DNA from: Norana najaformis
Taxonomy: Eukaryota; Annelida; Clitellata; Crassiclitellata; Hormogastridae
Length of the DNA: 64,000 nt
Assembly (NCBI GenBank): GCA_964023275.1
Contig: OZ029913.1
Coordinates: forward strand, 38,661,257-38,725,256
Direction of reading: 5' to 3'
The notes beneath the pieces were generated by a model. That model did not search any database. It was not told where the DNA came from and saw nothing but the letters and a program-made list of their open reading frames with translations. Within the stretch, counting starts at the first letter, position 1. Each line of letters begins with the position of its first letter. The position numbers and the translations under genes were made by a program. This document shows positions 34,736-47,620 of this stretch, piece after piece.

Positions 34736-37223
34736 GCTTCTCAGGCTAGCTTAAGAGACTGCCCTTTTATTATATCAAAGCGAGAGTTCGTAAGAGGTGC
34801 CAAATAACTCCTGTAAGCTTATTAACCTACAACTACATTGAAAGGCGGTTAATTTTCATTAACACACTGAATGATTTAACAATCATCTCATTTGGTCTTT
34901 TTGTCTACTATCACCTTCTCCGGCTGCGTATTTTATTGAGAATTTACCCCGACTAAGTTTGATCCCTCAAGGCTAAAAACAGAATACCGAACATAATTGA
35001 TATTAATACCACTAAGTATTATTAATATAATTACCATAATTACCTGTAGTATTATTGTTTCTATCTTAATAATAATTATAATTTTTACCTTAATAATAAT
35101 ATATTAATATATAAAAAAACATTAATAATAATATTATTTTTTAAATTTTTTTATCATCATCATCATCATCACTATAATTATTAATCAATATGTTAAGCTA
35201 CAGAAAGTGATAGCCTCCACTTTATAGGACAAGTAACCCCTAGTCATTACGAATGGCCTATTTATCAATAGTAGGCTACTAAACAAAAAATAAACAGAGG
35301 ACTGTTTAGGTCTGGTCAGGGAGGATTGCGTAGGAGTGTTGTTCATCAGGAAAATTTAAATGAAGGCCTGTAAAACGCTTAGGGAACAGGGCTTAGCACA
35401 GGCGTAAAAATGAATATTTTTGTATGCTGAACTTTAATCAACAGCACAAGTCTAATAATAGGCAAAAACAGAATGCAAATGTTGCACCTTAGAAAGTGTA
35501 ACTGAAAACAGCGTTGATTTACAATGTTATATGCGTCTGTCAATTAACCCAGCACTTTGAGAAAACTGCATTAAGTCTAATACACAATACAGAGTTTTCT
35601 GCAACTGTGTTATCGCATTACTTTATCGCCAAAAGGTCGACCGTTGAAGTGCGTCTCCTTATGCATGTCACTCGAAAACATTGAGACTATCTTTTAACTG
35701 AAAAATACTTGTCTTAGATGATTGAATTTCATGCAACTGACTTGAATTTCAGCTTGATTTTGGATTTGTGTGCGCCATCGGTTGATACCTTGTGCATTAG
35801 ATGATTAGACCATGATACCAGAGGTTTGCTATTTAATAATGTGGCGGTCTCGGTCGGGGTATGACTTCGCGGGACGGAGATGACTAAGCCTAACTTCAGT
35901 AATGTTGCTTTACTTCTTATGAGGCTTCGTGTACAGAACTACAGACATTTTAAGAACAGTTCATCACAGTTGAACACATAAAATACAATTAAAATTTTTG
36001 ATGCCTCTACTGCTCTATATTCACCACTGAATTTGGTTACAGATAGACTTAAACAAGATGTTGATTTAAACGGGCTTTTCTTATTCATTTATACGTGGAC
36101 CTACATGTGTCTGGCTACCTGGCTAGCGCCTATTAAAACCTTACTATGCTATTAACCTATCAGGTTAATAGGCGCTGTAGAAATCTCGAACTTACGATTA
36201 CGATTACGACGTCGAACTGAATCGTCAGCATATTGCTGGACCACTGTATTATACAAGCGGGCAGTTTGAGAAATGAGCGAAATAACGATTTAAAAACGGA
36301 GACCCGTGGAGAGAACCACGAGGGACACTTGAACTACAGGCAACAGGATCAGAGCGAGATGAATTTATCACCACTCGTCGAGAACGATCATTGAGATCAG
36401 AAGACATCCAGAGAAGAGAGAAACCAGCAATCCAACGAGTGTATAGAATGGATACAACAAACTACCATGATCTACAGTATCAAATGCACTCAAATCAAGA
36501 GACATAAGCATAGATGGTTTTGCCGGAATCCAATGAATGAAATATATTATTGTGACTGGGATCGTCTGACCACGGTTTGTAACCTTATAAGCTAAATTTT
36601 ATGATCCTTGGCATTTTGTGTAGCTCAGAGACTAGGTAATATGTAGTCCTCGGTGTAAGCGTACTTCCGTGCTACCGATAGATTAAATGAGGAGTTTTTT
36701 GTTCGTTAGTGAAACGTAGTAAATTGGTTGGATATTACAGTTTTACTCTTTAGCAGAAAAGGTAAGCAGACATTGTTACTAATAAAGTTTCATTTTGAAA
36801 ACTACGAATTTTGGATGTCAAGAATAAATAAGCTACCCGAATTGTGTACGATTGCACTTACAGGCATGCGCGTGCGTACCTACATACAGGGCATTGTTTA
36901 AAAATAAAAATAAATTCATATTTTCCAATACTAGGAGTTGCAAATTGTGTCCAGTTAACGACTGATTGATCCAACTTTGAAACGCTTACTGACACTCTTG
37001 AAGTTGGTGAATATGAGTGCTTCAGTGGAATGCAATTATGTTAATTACATCGACACAATGTACAGACTAGGTAACAGACAATATACATCGAGTTAATATT
37101 GCCTGGATGTATGACTTCCGAGTAGTTTTGGCAACAGTTTTGCGACCTAGGTTTCAGTTTAGTTAACTAAAGTAGGCAGTGCAAGTAATTTCACACTGTT
37201 TGCAAAATAATGTCGGTTAAATT
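34736..37223. other. AT-rich intergenic region before SF3A2
   Basis: AT-rich stretch with ATAATA runs at 35000-35170 and an ATC run at 35150-35170. A partial inverted family C copy is at 35772-35806 (GCCATCGGTTGATACCTTGT). A retroposon tail (AGGCGCTGTAGAAATCTCGA then TTACGATTACGATTACGA) is at 36168-36210, preceded by a hairpin (CTATTAACCT, ATC, AGGTTAATAG at 36149-36171). No conserved exon was seen. Confidence 0.4.
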
Positions 37224-37224
37224 A

Positions 37225-37560
37225 TGGATGACTACAAAGCCCAAATAGAAAAGGATAAATCGTCTGCGGCGGAATATTCCACCGCTAAACAGAAAAATAT
37301 TACTTATGCGGCGAAAATCTCATTCAAAACCTTTGCATACGATATTTACGTTTTAAACATACGTTTTACAAAGTTAAAATCGCAGAATTATTCTTCGGAC
37401 AAACTTTTATAGCCAGCAAGAAGCTGAACTGTTTGTGACTTCGTATTGTGCTCAGAATTATCACCCAGTGCCATAAAGGTACAATGTAACGTGGAAGCTT
37501 CCGCCGCACAAGTAATTTCTGCATGCGTTGGGTGGTGGAATCTTCCGCCGCAGAAGCACT
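37225..37560. mobile_element. Foldback MITE copy 2
   Basis: Same core as 24148-24461: TCTGCGGCGGAATATTCCAC, AAAAATATTACTTATGCGGC, TTTTACAAAGTTAAAAT, ATTATCACCCAGTGCCA, GGAAGCTTCCGCC and GAATCTTCCGCCGCAGAAGC. Similarity extends about 25 bp to the left of the inverted repeat, so the element is longer than the repeat. It lies about 360 bp upstream of the SF3A2 start codon. Confidence 0.8.
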
Positions 37561-37918
37561 ACGCAATAGAAAATTGCAGAGACAGTTTTGTGCTCGACAT
37601 AAACATTTTGTATAAGACTTGTGTGGAGTTTGGTACTTAAATAATTCTTTCTGGTGTTTGAGATGACCTTAATGACATGATAAATTGGCCAAAAGACCTG
37701 TGTGTTCTTGGATACTTTAATAATTTTTGTGGTGTTTGTGAAGACCTTACTGATATTTGACCAGAAGACATGCATGGACTTTGTGAACTTCAATAATTTT
37801 TGTGATGTTTGTGAGGCCCTTATTGATTTGGTATTTGACTGAAATTTCCGTAAAGCCATTGAGAAAGCACATTGTCTGATTTGTTTGTGTAGGTTGACAT
37901 TGCCCAAAAGCAGCAGCT

Positions 37919-40900
37919 ATGGATTTCCAACATCGTCCTGGAGGCAAGACTGGCGTTGGTGGAGTTGCATCTGCATCAGACGCAAATCGCGATCGACGAG
38001 AACGCCTTCGCCAGCTGGCACTTGAAACCATTGATATAACAAAGGTCTGTATCTGAGCATTTATATAGCACCTTTTAAGGAATTTTGAAATACATCTGTT
38101 CAACCATGACTTAACCATCATGCTAAACCATGTTTAGCATGACTGTGTAAACTCTGATTTGAAAAGTGTTCTTTTTTACTAAGAACAAATGCTAGTTTAA
38201 CTCAAAGTAGGATTTTTTATTTCCTGTGGTTTTTAATTATCATAATCTAATGTAATGGCAAAACAGATGTGCAATAAATAAGTTTTAAAATGAAAATCTT
38301 TCTAACAGCTGAGTCATTCCAGCTCAGCTGAACTTATTCTGAGCAACATCCCCGTATGACCATCTCAGAATTGACTATAATTTTAAACACTTGTTGCAAG
38401 ATGTATTAAATGGAAAAGCCCAACATTTTTCTGCAATATCTAAATTACTGTCTGGTATATCGTGGGTTCTGCGACCGCACCCTCAGAAGGAATTTCTTGA
38501 ACTTTGAGATGTCCACTTGATAATTTATATTTTTAGACCTATTAGACAGTTAGACCAGAATTTTTATCAGCTGTACAGTTTTTAATGTAGATACAAATTT
38601 TATATTTCATTACTGTGCAACCTACAAATTCAGCTGTATTAATTGTCACAGGTGCCTCTAGATTCATTTTACTTCTATATGGCAACAATTTACAATCAAA
38701 AATGGGGTGATAACAGACTGGTCAGACAAATTCATGATAAGTACGCAGTGGAATGGTGGCTCTTGTCTGATTTGGCCACAGAATGAAGTTTGCTGAATTC
38801 CAGTCTAACAGATTATAAATTATCAAAAACTGGAAATACCAAAGTTTCACTAGACGACTTCTGAGGGTGCTATCGTGAAATCCACGATATCTTAGAATGT
38901 ATTTTACATATTGCAGAAACAGTTTGGGTGAACCTCTAATGCATGTTGCAACATGCGGTCAAAGTTTTAGCCAATTCTGATATGGTTGGGTGAGAGGCAC
39001 TGGTTGAGTTGAGCTGCTAAGGACCTATAGTGGCAAAGTTTAGTTATAAAAAATTATAAGTTTATGAAAAACAGATTGTGTATAAGAATCTGGAGTGGGT
39101 AGTCTTTGCTGACATATATGCTGTTATTATTTTTTATTATTAATTTTATCATTAAAATTATTACAATTTCAACTTGTTATATACGCAGTTTTACAGAGCT
39201 GTACTAGACTTAGGTATGGCCACAGGTAGTTTGTAAGTTATTCAAAACAGAAGCAGGCTGGCTTAACTTTGCGCTAAATATTCCTCAATGCACTACTGGA
39301 AACCGAGTAGTGTTAGGTAGTGTTTTACAATTATACACCATGAATGGGTGATTTAAAAATTCCTGTGATATGATAATCAGCTTAATGCAATTTTATTTAT
39401 GATAGTTTATCATTTGGTGATGTTTTCTGTTTTTAGGATCCTTATTTTATGAAGAATCATCTGGGATCGTACGAGTGCAAGCTCTGTCTAACTCTACATA
39501 ATAATGAGGTAACGACACGAATTAACTTCTTTACCAACCTTTCCTCTCACAACTAATCTTCTGTGTTTGCAGTTTCATAATTGACTTGTATTGTTTTAAT
39601 TATTTTTAAAATACTTGATGGTTCTTCATTGTTAGCTCAGTGGAATGTGTTTCATAGTTTATGATATCTTTCCTCTTCATGATTCCTTGGATATTTCTAA
39701 GGAGTTATTTTAAAAAGACAAAAGTAATTTAATAAAATCGAAGTTATATGAACCAGTTTTAACTGGTTCGTTTAACTTCTGTTTTTCCTTAAGTATTTTC
39801 ATAAGTTAAATAGGCTTAATTAGGGTTGTAATATAGAAGGCTAGATAGCTTTAATTTCAGTGGTAAAATAAAAGGATTAAAATAATACTGGATTTAAATG
39901 ATGACTTTCTGTACACTTAGTAAAACCATTCAAGTTGACAGATATTTTAAATCACTTAATGTGTTTTTGTAGGGTAGTTACTTAGCACACACTCAAGGAA
40001 AGAAACATCAGGCCAATCTGTAAGTAATTAATGTCATGTCATGTAATCATCTCTGGACTGGATCCAGTCGTTGATTTCTCTATGACACCCCTCCACAAAT
40101 CTCGTTTCCCGGCCATCTCCTCAAGGGTCATTCTCCGTCTGCCCTCCGTTTTCCCATAGATAGTAACTCCGGCACCTTTCAGATCCTCTTCAAGGCAATC
40201 TATCCATCTTCTTTTCGGTCTTCCCACTGCTCTCTTTCCGTCCGGTTTGTATTTAAAGATTTTCTTTGGATTGCGGTTCTCCTCCATCCTCAGGACATGT
40301 CCTGCCCACTTCATCCTTCTTTTCTTGATCACATTACTTATCAAGTAATTAATAAATTAACTAATTAATAAATAATCTTGTTTATCGTGGGGCAGTCAGA
40401 GTGACTTGATACAAATTCACAGTATTGATAAGGCTTGTGTTGTTGTTGATGGATGGATGTCTGCGACTTGTAAGATTCCAAAGCTGAATGGTAGCTGATA
40501 GAGGGGTACAATACGCAACAGTCATTGTTTGCATCATTACAGTTGGCTCTGTCACAAAGCAGCATACTTTGCTATTATTCTGTATGTATCTGAACATTTA
40601 TATAGCAGTTTTTAAGTCTCTTAAACTCTGATTGTGGCAGACATCCATCTATCAAACTGAAGCTTGCTTTTTGTTTTTCTTTGGGCCTTGGTGAGGAGAC
40701 TGCATGTGCCCCCATCTGACTGCTGTGGATTTTTTGGAAAATTTACTTGGCTTTGATAGTTTCAGGACACCTCCATGTTTGGGGACAGAGTGATCAGAGA
40801 ATTGGTCATATCTGCTTGGGTGTGGAGGAAAAGGAAAACTAGACTCCTCAGTTTGTCGCTTATTACGAGATATGACAGTTTTGACTGAAAGAGGAGTCTT

Positions 40901-43900
40901 GTGACACCTACTTGTGGCTCGAAGTAGAGTTGCATCTTATCAGATTTTGAACAACAGTTGTGCAGAGATTGTTCAGTATCTGCTGACTTGAGTGAGCGTG
41001 AATTCCAATTTATCAGTTGTATAGTTTGTGTTTAAATGTACTTTTTGACAAAATTTATGCTGCTGTAGAGATTTGTGTATGTATCTAGATATTTATGTAG
41101 TGCAAAGTATTGCAGCATGGCTATCTGACTGATAATGTGCATCTTAATATGGTATGCCTCCATGGATTTGAGCCACAGTCACAATAGTGAAAATCCATAA
41201 ATGTTTCCTACGGCCGCTACACCAAGTTGCATAATTTAACTCTACTTTGTGCTCATCATGTTTTTATGGTTGATCTAGGTCGCAGCGTGCTGCAAAGGAG
41301 GCGAAAGAAGCTCCGGCACAACCAGCGCCGGAAAAGCCGAGGGTCGACATAAGGAGATTCGTCAAAATTGGTCGCCCTGGGTACAAGGTGACAAAACAGA
41401 GAGACCCGGAAACTGGCCAGCAAAGCCTTCTGTTTCAGGTGCAATTCTTCCTCTAGTACATTGAGTCTTGTTTTCATTTGGACTCATTTTTTAGTTACTT
41501 AATACAAAAATAAGCAGTGCATGATAGTCTAGTGGTTAGTATGCTGGAATATCTCCCTAGAGGTTGCTGTTCAAATCCCCATCAGGGCAGTAACAAGTTT
41601 CCAGATTCTGCTCCATTTGCATCCCGAACAAGCTTGGCTATAAAATTAGTACTCTGACCACAGGATGGCAGTGGGAATTTCAGAAGGTCATGCACAGAGG
41701 TTAAGAAAATGGAGTCACTAATACTTATACACGTTACTGCCTTTCACTCGGGGGACTTTTTAGTAGATGTTGTCTTCATGTTTTTCTTTGTTTGGACTTG
41801 GTATTTAAGTTACTACATGCGTGAACCATCAACTTATCAATGCACCAGAACAATTTGCCTCATTTTAACGTGAATTCCACCATAAAGCAGGCCAGGAATG
41901 TTGCTCCAAAGTCACACAGTCTTGTTGTTAGTCACCACAACATGATTGACTTATCTGTTTCAAATGCTTACCCACTGTAGCATGACTTGTGGTTTCCCTG
42001 ACCTGTCGGAATTGGACTGAACTTCTCCAACAGTTACTAATTTTGACTGCAGTTTACTGAAACGACCATTGATAGCTGCCCTGCATTTTGATAAAGTCAT
42101 TTGATAATGTTAGATTATAGCAGTCTTCCACCTCTGTGTCATGGGTTTGATTCCTGGTGCATAATGCCGATATGACAATTTGTCATCTAGTTATGCTTTC
42201 AACTAGATCAGAAGCAGTTTTATTAACTTCTGTTTTGATTTGCTGACAGATTGATTATCCAGAAATAGTCGAAGGAATAACTCCACGTCACAGATTCATG
42301 GCGGCTTATGAGCAGAAAATTGAGCCCCCTGACAAGAGATGGCAGTACCTCCTGTTCGCTGCAGAGCCCTATGAAACAATTGCATTCAAGGTAAGTCTGA
42401 TGGTTCATTTTGGTGTCCTGTTTTCCTGTCAAAGTTAAGAAACAGTTTCTAATTGTGTTACTTCGATAGTGCTGGCTTTATAATGCACAAGCATTAATCG
42501 CTGGTTGTTTCAACTGAAACTGTGGTTCAAATTCTTCATTCATAGGAGGAGAAGCTGTCAGTGAATCCTGATCAAAATCCAGTGGTTAAAAAAGCAGAGA
42601 TCGGGCTGTGGTGGATAAGCAAGTTGAAACAAATTATTCTTAAGTTTAGACTTGAATGATGTGAGACATGCTGGTGGTTGTCGAATAAAGTCAAGTTTAG
42701 ATTGACCTAATGCAGATTGTAAACACATATTGAGAGTTTGGCAAAGCTGTCTGGTCGATGCATAGTTACGCATGAGTTGGCAGTGGAACACACACTGACC
42801 AGTCAAGCACGTGCCTTGTGATGCTGGGAGCACGAAATGTAAGGACATTGAGGAAATTTTTCACACTTAGTTAAAGCAGTGCTATATAAACATGGGTATA
42901 ATAACATATTTAAGCCTTCTTATTGAATGAAACTGAAAATTTTTATATCTCATTTAATGAAAGCCTGAGGAAAGTGCAGTAAAGACCCATTGCAGTGTTC
43001 CAGGTTTAAATTCCCTCAGTAGTGCGTCTTTCTGAGAGTCGTTTATTAAGTGACTTGGCCCAAAGTGAAAGGATGTTTGGCTGTTGTGGTCCAGCTTTGG
43101 CTTCATTCCAAACTTGTCATGAATGCTGCTAGCAAGTTAAAGTCTGATGTAGAAGAATTAATTTGATGTGTGCTTAGTTGGAGCACTGATGTGATACAAG
43201 TTCTTTTTCTGCTTTGCATTCAGGTGCCGAGCCGTGAAACAGATAAGGACCCTAAGAAATTTTGGAGCCAGTGGAATAAAGACACAAAACAGGTAGTAAT
43301 TTTGATGCATTTTTGTCATAACCTTGTGATGTAAATGCAAGTGTTTTCCATGTCTGATATTTGGGTAAGCAGTAATTTTATTACTAGATCTGTATTAAGT
43401 GCCACTATCTAATGACTAAACATAGGCTGATTACACTAAGCAATTGTGAGTGAAGGAGTTGTGAAAAGTTCCTACACAGTAACCGCCTCAATAGGGGAGA
43501 ATTGGTGACTGAAAAACTACCCACTTTTCAAGTATTGTATGAAGCATTTAACAGATCAACGTCGCGGTGCACTAATTTTTCTTAATGTCATTGTTGAGGA
43601 GTTGGCTGACCCCTGTAAAATTGTCCAGAAAAGCTGTCTGATGACAGCCAAAGTACATCAGTCAGTGAAACAAAAAAATGTCAAGTTGGGCTCACAGTGC
43701 CTGAGAGAATGCGTACACAGGAGTGATGGAACATGCCTAATGCCAACCCTGTACAGCGTGCTTTGCTACTGTGCAGTTCGCCTTGTTCACGGCACTTGCG
43801 CGGTCCTTCCAAGGCTCTGTACAGTGTACAGATACATAATTGGTTGGGAACACTGACTTCACATCCAAAGTGTGCAAAATCAATTGCTGTAAGTATGGGC

Positions 43901-44504
43901 TGATTTACAGATGCTGCAAAATGTTAAGCCTTGGTTATTAGTTCCTTCCAGTACTGACAGACAGACAGAACGAATAAATCAGTAACAGTTAAATAATGTT
44001 ACACATACTTGGAAAAATCATTTGTAGGAATGTTTATTATGTTACAGTACAACTGTAAGTCTTAAATTTGTTTGTGTTTTGTTGCAGTTCTTCTTGCAGT
44101 TTGCCTTCAAACTTGAAGTGAAGGTCTTGCCAATCACTCCACAGCAGATGGCGACACCTGCAAAGACCCTGCCACCGACTCTTCCGCCTCCTCCCCAAGT
44201 TCTTCAGCCACCATCCGCTCGATTCCCTCCTCCACCTGGCACTCTGCCACCAAGTTCTGGCATGCCACCTCCACCTCCAGTGAACATGTCTGCACCGAGC
44301 TCACTTCCTCCCCCACCAGGATCTATACCACCTCCACCTGGAGGCCCAATTCCACCTCCTAGGATACCACTTCCACCCCAGATGGGCATGCCAATACCGC
44401 CTGGACCTCTTCCTCCAGGTCTTCCGCCTGGACCATTGGGAGCCCCTCCTCCAGTTCCTCCACCACCGCCACCTCCAACATCAGCTCCAGGCAGCAGACA
44501 ATAG
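37919..44504 (+). CDS. SF3A2: SF3A2, splicing factor 3A subunit 2 (SAP62)
   Basis: Seven coding exons: 37919-38044, 39437-39508, 39973-40019, 41279-41438, 42250-42390, 43224-43292 and 44088-44504 (stop TAG), giving 343 residues. The start MDFQHRPGGKTGVGGVAS is nearly identical to human. A U1-type C2H2 finger has Cys56, Cys59, His72 and His78 (YECKLCLTLHNNEGSYLAH, then TQGKKH). RRFVKIGRPGYKVTKQRD, IDYPEIVEGITPRHRFMAAY and WQYLLFAAEPYETIAFKVPS follow. The last exon gives FFLQFAFKLEVK and a proline-rich tail of about 110 residues, shorter than the human tail and without its VHPPAPG repeats. Family knowledge: part of SF3a in the U2 snRNP, needed for branch-site recognition. A 5'UTR acceptor (TTGTGTAG) lies just before 37893. 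Introns 3 and 4 hold retroposons. Confidence 0.97.
38046..38090 (-). mobile_element. L2-type retroposon tail at the SF3A2 intron 1 donor
   Basis: GTATCTGAGCATTTATATAG then CACCTTTTAAGG is the inverted form of the tail at 9712. It begins about 5 bp after the exon 1/intron 1 junction (AAG|GTCTGT). Confidence 0.5.
40030..40344 (-). mobile_element. LINE polyprotein C-terminus in SF3A2 intron 3
   Basis: A - strand frame reads RRMKWAGHVLRMEENRNPKK, then GRPKRRWIDCLEEDLKGAGV and KRDLWRGVI, the typical C-terminal tail of several non-LTR families. It is still open for 101 residues, so it is relatively young. Antisense to SF3A2. Confidence 0.8.
41517..41745 (+). mobile_element. tRNA-headed SINE, family A, copy 3, in SF3A2 intron 4
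   Basis: ATGATAGTCTAGTGGTTAGT, TGTTCAAATCCCCATCAGGG, GATTCTGCTCCATTTGC and ACTAATACTTATACACGTTA follow the order of copy 2. Confidence 0.75.
43385..43500 (-). mobile_element. Partial SINE, family B, in SF3A2 intron 6
   Basis: CACTAAGCAATTGTGAGTGA then TCCTACACAGTAACCGCCTC matches 14419-14475 (CACTAAGCAATTGCGCATTA, CTATACAGTAACTGTCTC). Only the middle of the element is present. Confidence 0.45.
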
Positions 44505-44737
44505 TTGCCGAGTAACTTCATTGTGTGAAGCGACTGTCATTAAGCAGGTTTTTAGTTCATGTGCTTCTCTGGTCGCTAGACTCCAGTTTCGGAATTCTGA
44601 CAGGATCTGGCATTTTTTTTCGATCAGCGGCTGTGCATTAAAAATACTGGGTGGCACAGGAATCACTACATAGAAAAGACTGATTTTCGGCAAAATCCGT
44701 TGTTCGGAATTGAAGCTGTTACTGTGGTGTTGTTGGA

Positions 44738-44743
44738 ATAAAG
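44738..44743 (+). terminator. SF3A2 poly(A) signal
   Basis: AATAAA about 235 bp after the SF3A2 stop codon. Confidence 0.7.
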
Positions 44744-45829
44744 AATATTTTGAAAATCTGTTTTGAGGTTTGTCGAGTGTAAATTAATTTCTGTAAGCGA
44801 AAGGTTGGGCCATACATCCTCAAACTGATTATGATCATCCCCAAACTGAGATGAAACCGACAGTGTGTTTCCTCAGTCACTGCTTTCTTACCTGCAAGTC
44901 AACCAACCACTAACTGGATCCCAATGGTTACTGCCGAAAATAGCAGACTGGCCTTGGAATGGTGCATTGTACTGCGTTGCAGTTGGAATTTAAGCATTTC
45001 ATCAGCAGTTTGCTAAGCAGCAATTGGATAAATTACAGAATAGCAGCAGGAATAGCTCAGTGTCGACTTAGATCCTAGACCCTGCATATATGGGGAAACG
45101 TCATTGAGTAGCGCTGCCATTTTGTTACAAAAAGCTGCATTTAGCGTTTTTATATCTGCATTAGCGAGTATTTCCAGCGCTTAGACCCCGACAGTCTGTT
45201 CTTCGCGAATTGCAGCCGAGTCTGGCTTTTTCTAATCTGTCCGCATAAACAGAGAAGCTATTTTTAGTTGATCGGGCTCGGCTTTCTTGTGGTTTTTCTT
45301 TTCGAGAGACTGCTACATGAATAAAGTTAGCTTGTCGGCGTAAACAACGTATGATACTATATATTCATGTACCAGTGTTCCTGAGGTAGAGCGAAAATAT
45401 AAAAGCGGCACGGCGGAAGTCAAGTTTAAATGGATTTTCTTTCTCAGAATTAGTTTTGTCATAACATTTGCGATATCTAACAACCAGGTTGGTGTTTAAA
45501 TCCTCAGAACTTTTCACTGCATGTTGATATGAACATTCGCGCTATTAGCAGACCTGTGTTAATTCAAGGTTGGCGAAAACAAGAGCGGTCTGTGCGAACG
45601 CTAATCTCCCATGCGTCACGCGTCTTCCTTGACACGGCCAGTTGACGAATCTTAAGAATATATGTAAAACGTTACTTGAAAGCTAATCGCAAGGCATCGG
45701 CTTATTTACAAGTCAAAGGGGTTGTCCAAAGCTACAGTCAGGTTGCCAGAAGACGAGAGAGAAGGGGCAGAGGAGCTGTTAGTCTATATGAACTTAAACT
45801 TATACTAGTAGTAGACCTACATACTAAAA

Positions 45830-45869
45830 GCAAAGATCTTAGACTAGTCTACGACTCTAAGATCTTTGC
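45830..45869. repeat. Perfect inverted repeat (hairpin)
   Basis: Arms GCAAAGATCTTAGA (45830-45843) and TCTAAGATCTTTGC (45856-45869) are exact complements around a 12-base loop. No gene end or family is attached to it. Confidence 0.85.
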
Positions 45870-46996
45870 TAAAAGTGCAGACCATTTATTTACACAACTC
45901 TGTAGATATTACTTTAATCAACTGTATAAAACCTAGGATAACAGGAAATGTTCATTTTATTTCAACATCTGACTCCCCTCATCCAACGCGAACGATCGTA
46001 TTTTATTTCACATAGCACTTGGTGCCCATTAGTTGCGGTTGAGACGTTCAATGCTTAGTGTCGTCACATGTTTGGCCTACGTCTTTATAACCTCGCTAGC
46101 TCTCAGCGTCAGTATTCAGGAGAAAGTAACTGTATTGTATAACAAAATACAATATGTGGCTTTATACATACTAATCATGGTAGACTGCGGTGGATATCTG
46201 TCACCTGTTGTGGCATGAAGATGTCAACGAAATAGCGGCAACGTGACATGTATTAGTCGTACATGTTTTTAAGATGTCATCCCTCATCAGACAGGTGAAA
46301 TATGGCCAAGTGGACAATGCTTTGTTTTTAGCACCTCTTTGAGCTGGGTTAGACACAGACTGTATTGAGAAATGGTATGAATCACTGTGGGCATCATCAT
46401 AATACGAGTACGACTGCCTTCTTAATTAAATTCAGGACAGCATATACAACTCCTAATTGGTTTTTCTCAGCTTAGTTGCAAAATTTGGTTAACATAAATT
46501 GTTCCCTCCAGTTCCCTGCATATCATGTTAAACAATATGCACCATAGGTTGTCACTACTGTTTATAAACTGTTGTCAGCTTTTATTAGGTTGTGCAGCAC
46601 ATTGTGCATCAAGCTAGAACACAATGTAAAAAGCAAAACATTATTTGAAAAAATAGCACATTTAAAAAAAACTCAGCTTCATGGGGCTTTGCCCTGGACC
46701 ACACTGGGGGTTTTCTTCCATGGACCCCACTGGGAGCTCTACTGCAGACACCTACATGTATATAGGCTCACTCTGTGCCTGCCAAGTGGCCCCCATGCCG
46801 AGATCCTGGACCTGCCCTTGATGTCTGTTACAAGCAGACACTAAAGCGGCTAAAACTCACACTGTAATACATGTAGTAAAGATTAATGTGGCCTATAGCT
46901 ATTCAAGTAACTCAGGAGGAAATTTTTGTCAGTAGGCATTTATTTTTGTATTCCACATAAGATCTTCACTTGGAATTGATGGAATCCAATACACTG

Positions 46997-47055
46997 ATCT
47001 AATCTAACGACTTCTATAGCATCATTATCATAACACACAAATCATCAATGCACTC
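46997..47055 (+). mobile_element. Short dispersed repeat, family C, copy 3
   Basis: GATCTAATCTAACGACTTCT then ATAGCATCATTATCATAA. Confidence 0.55.
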
Positions 47056-47157
47056 TTCAATATCAAAGTGAAAAACTGTACACATTAAATTCATCTGAAA
47101 GCACAGATGATGTGAACACATGTTTACAAAGTAGCCAAATTATGAGTGAGGAATGTT

Positions 47158-47163
47158 TTTATT
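47158..47163 (-). terminator. Candidate ARPIN poly(A) signal
   Basis: AATAAA on the - strand about 460 bp after the ARPIN stop codon. A second AATAAA lies at 46944-46939. Confidence 0.4.
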
Positions 47164-47620
47164 AAAAATAATGGAGTCATTCTCATTCCTGACTCTTTAT
47201 CTGTCATTTCTGACCGTTTTGTTGTAATTCGTAACAACCTATAATGGGAAAACAGTTGGCTGTATGAGGAAAGCTGTTCAATCACACTCGATTTTAGAGT
47301 TAATAAAAATATCAGGTGTGACTCGAACCAAAGATGTCATATTGGGGCACAGTCTAGGCTCTTGCTTGTACAGCACCTAAATTGCATGCTAATACAGCAT
47401 CTTTACGAGAACTAAATTAAAGGGGTTAAGTATCAAGTGTCTTCAAACATACAATTGTACATAAAGGAATGGGGCCATAAGTTGCCACAAAATATTTGGC
47501 CACAGACCTCAGCAGTACTTAAAGGCAAAACAATATCAACTGTGACGATGCACAAGGCAGAACACTGTTAGCTGATCTGTAGAAACAAAATTTTATGACT
47601 TGTTCTAGTAAAATCTTATT

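Larger units (their letters stand above)
44760..47157. other. Intergenic region between SF3A2 and ARPIN
   Basis: No conserved exon. It holds a hairpin at 45830-45869 and a family C copy at 46997-47055. A stretch at 46660-46830 (TGGGGCTTTGCCCTGGACCA, ATGGACCCCACTGGGAG) resembles the ends of some DNA transposons. Open frames at 45676-45936 and 46033-46218 have no recognisable motif. Confidence 0.4.
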
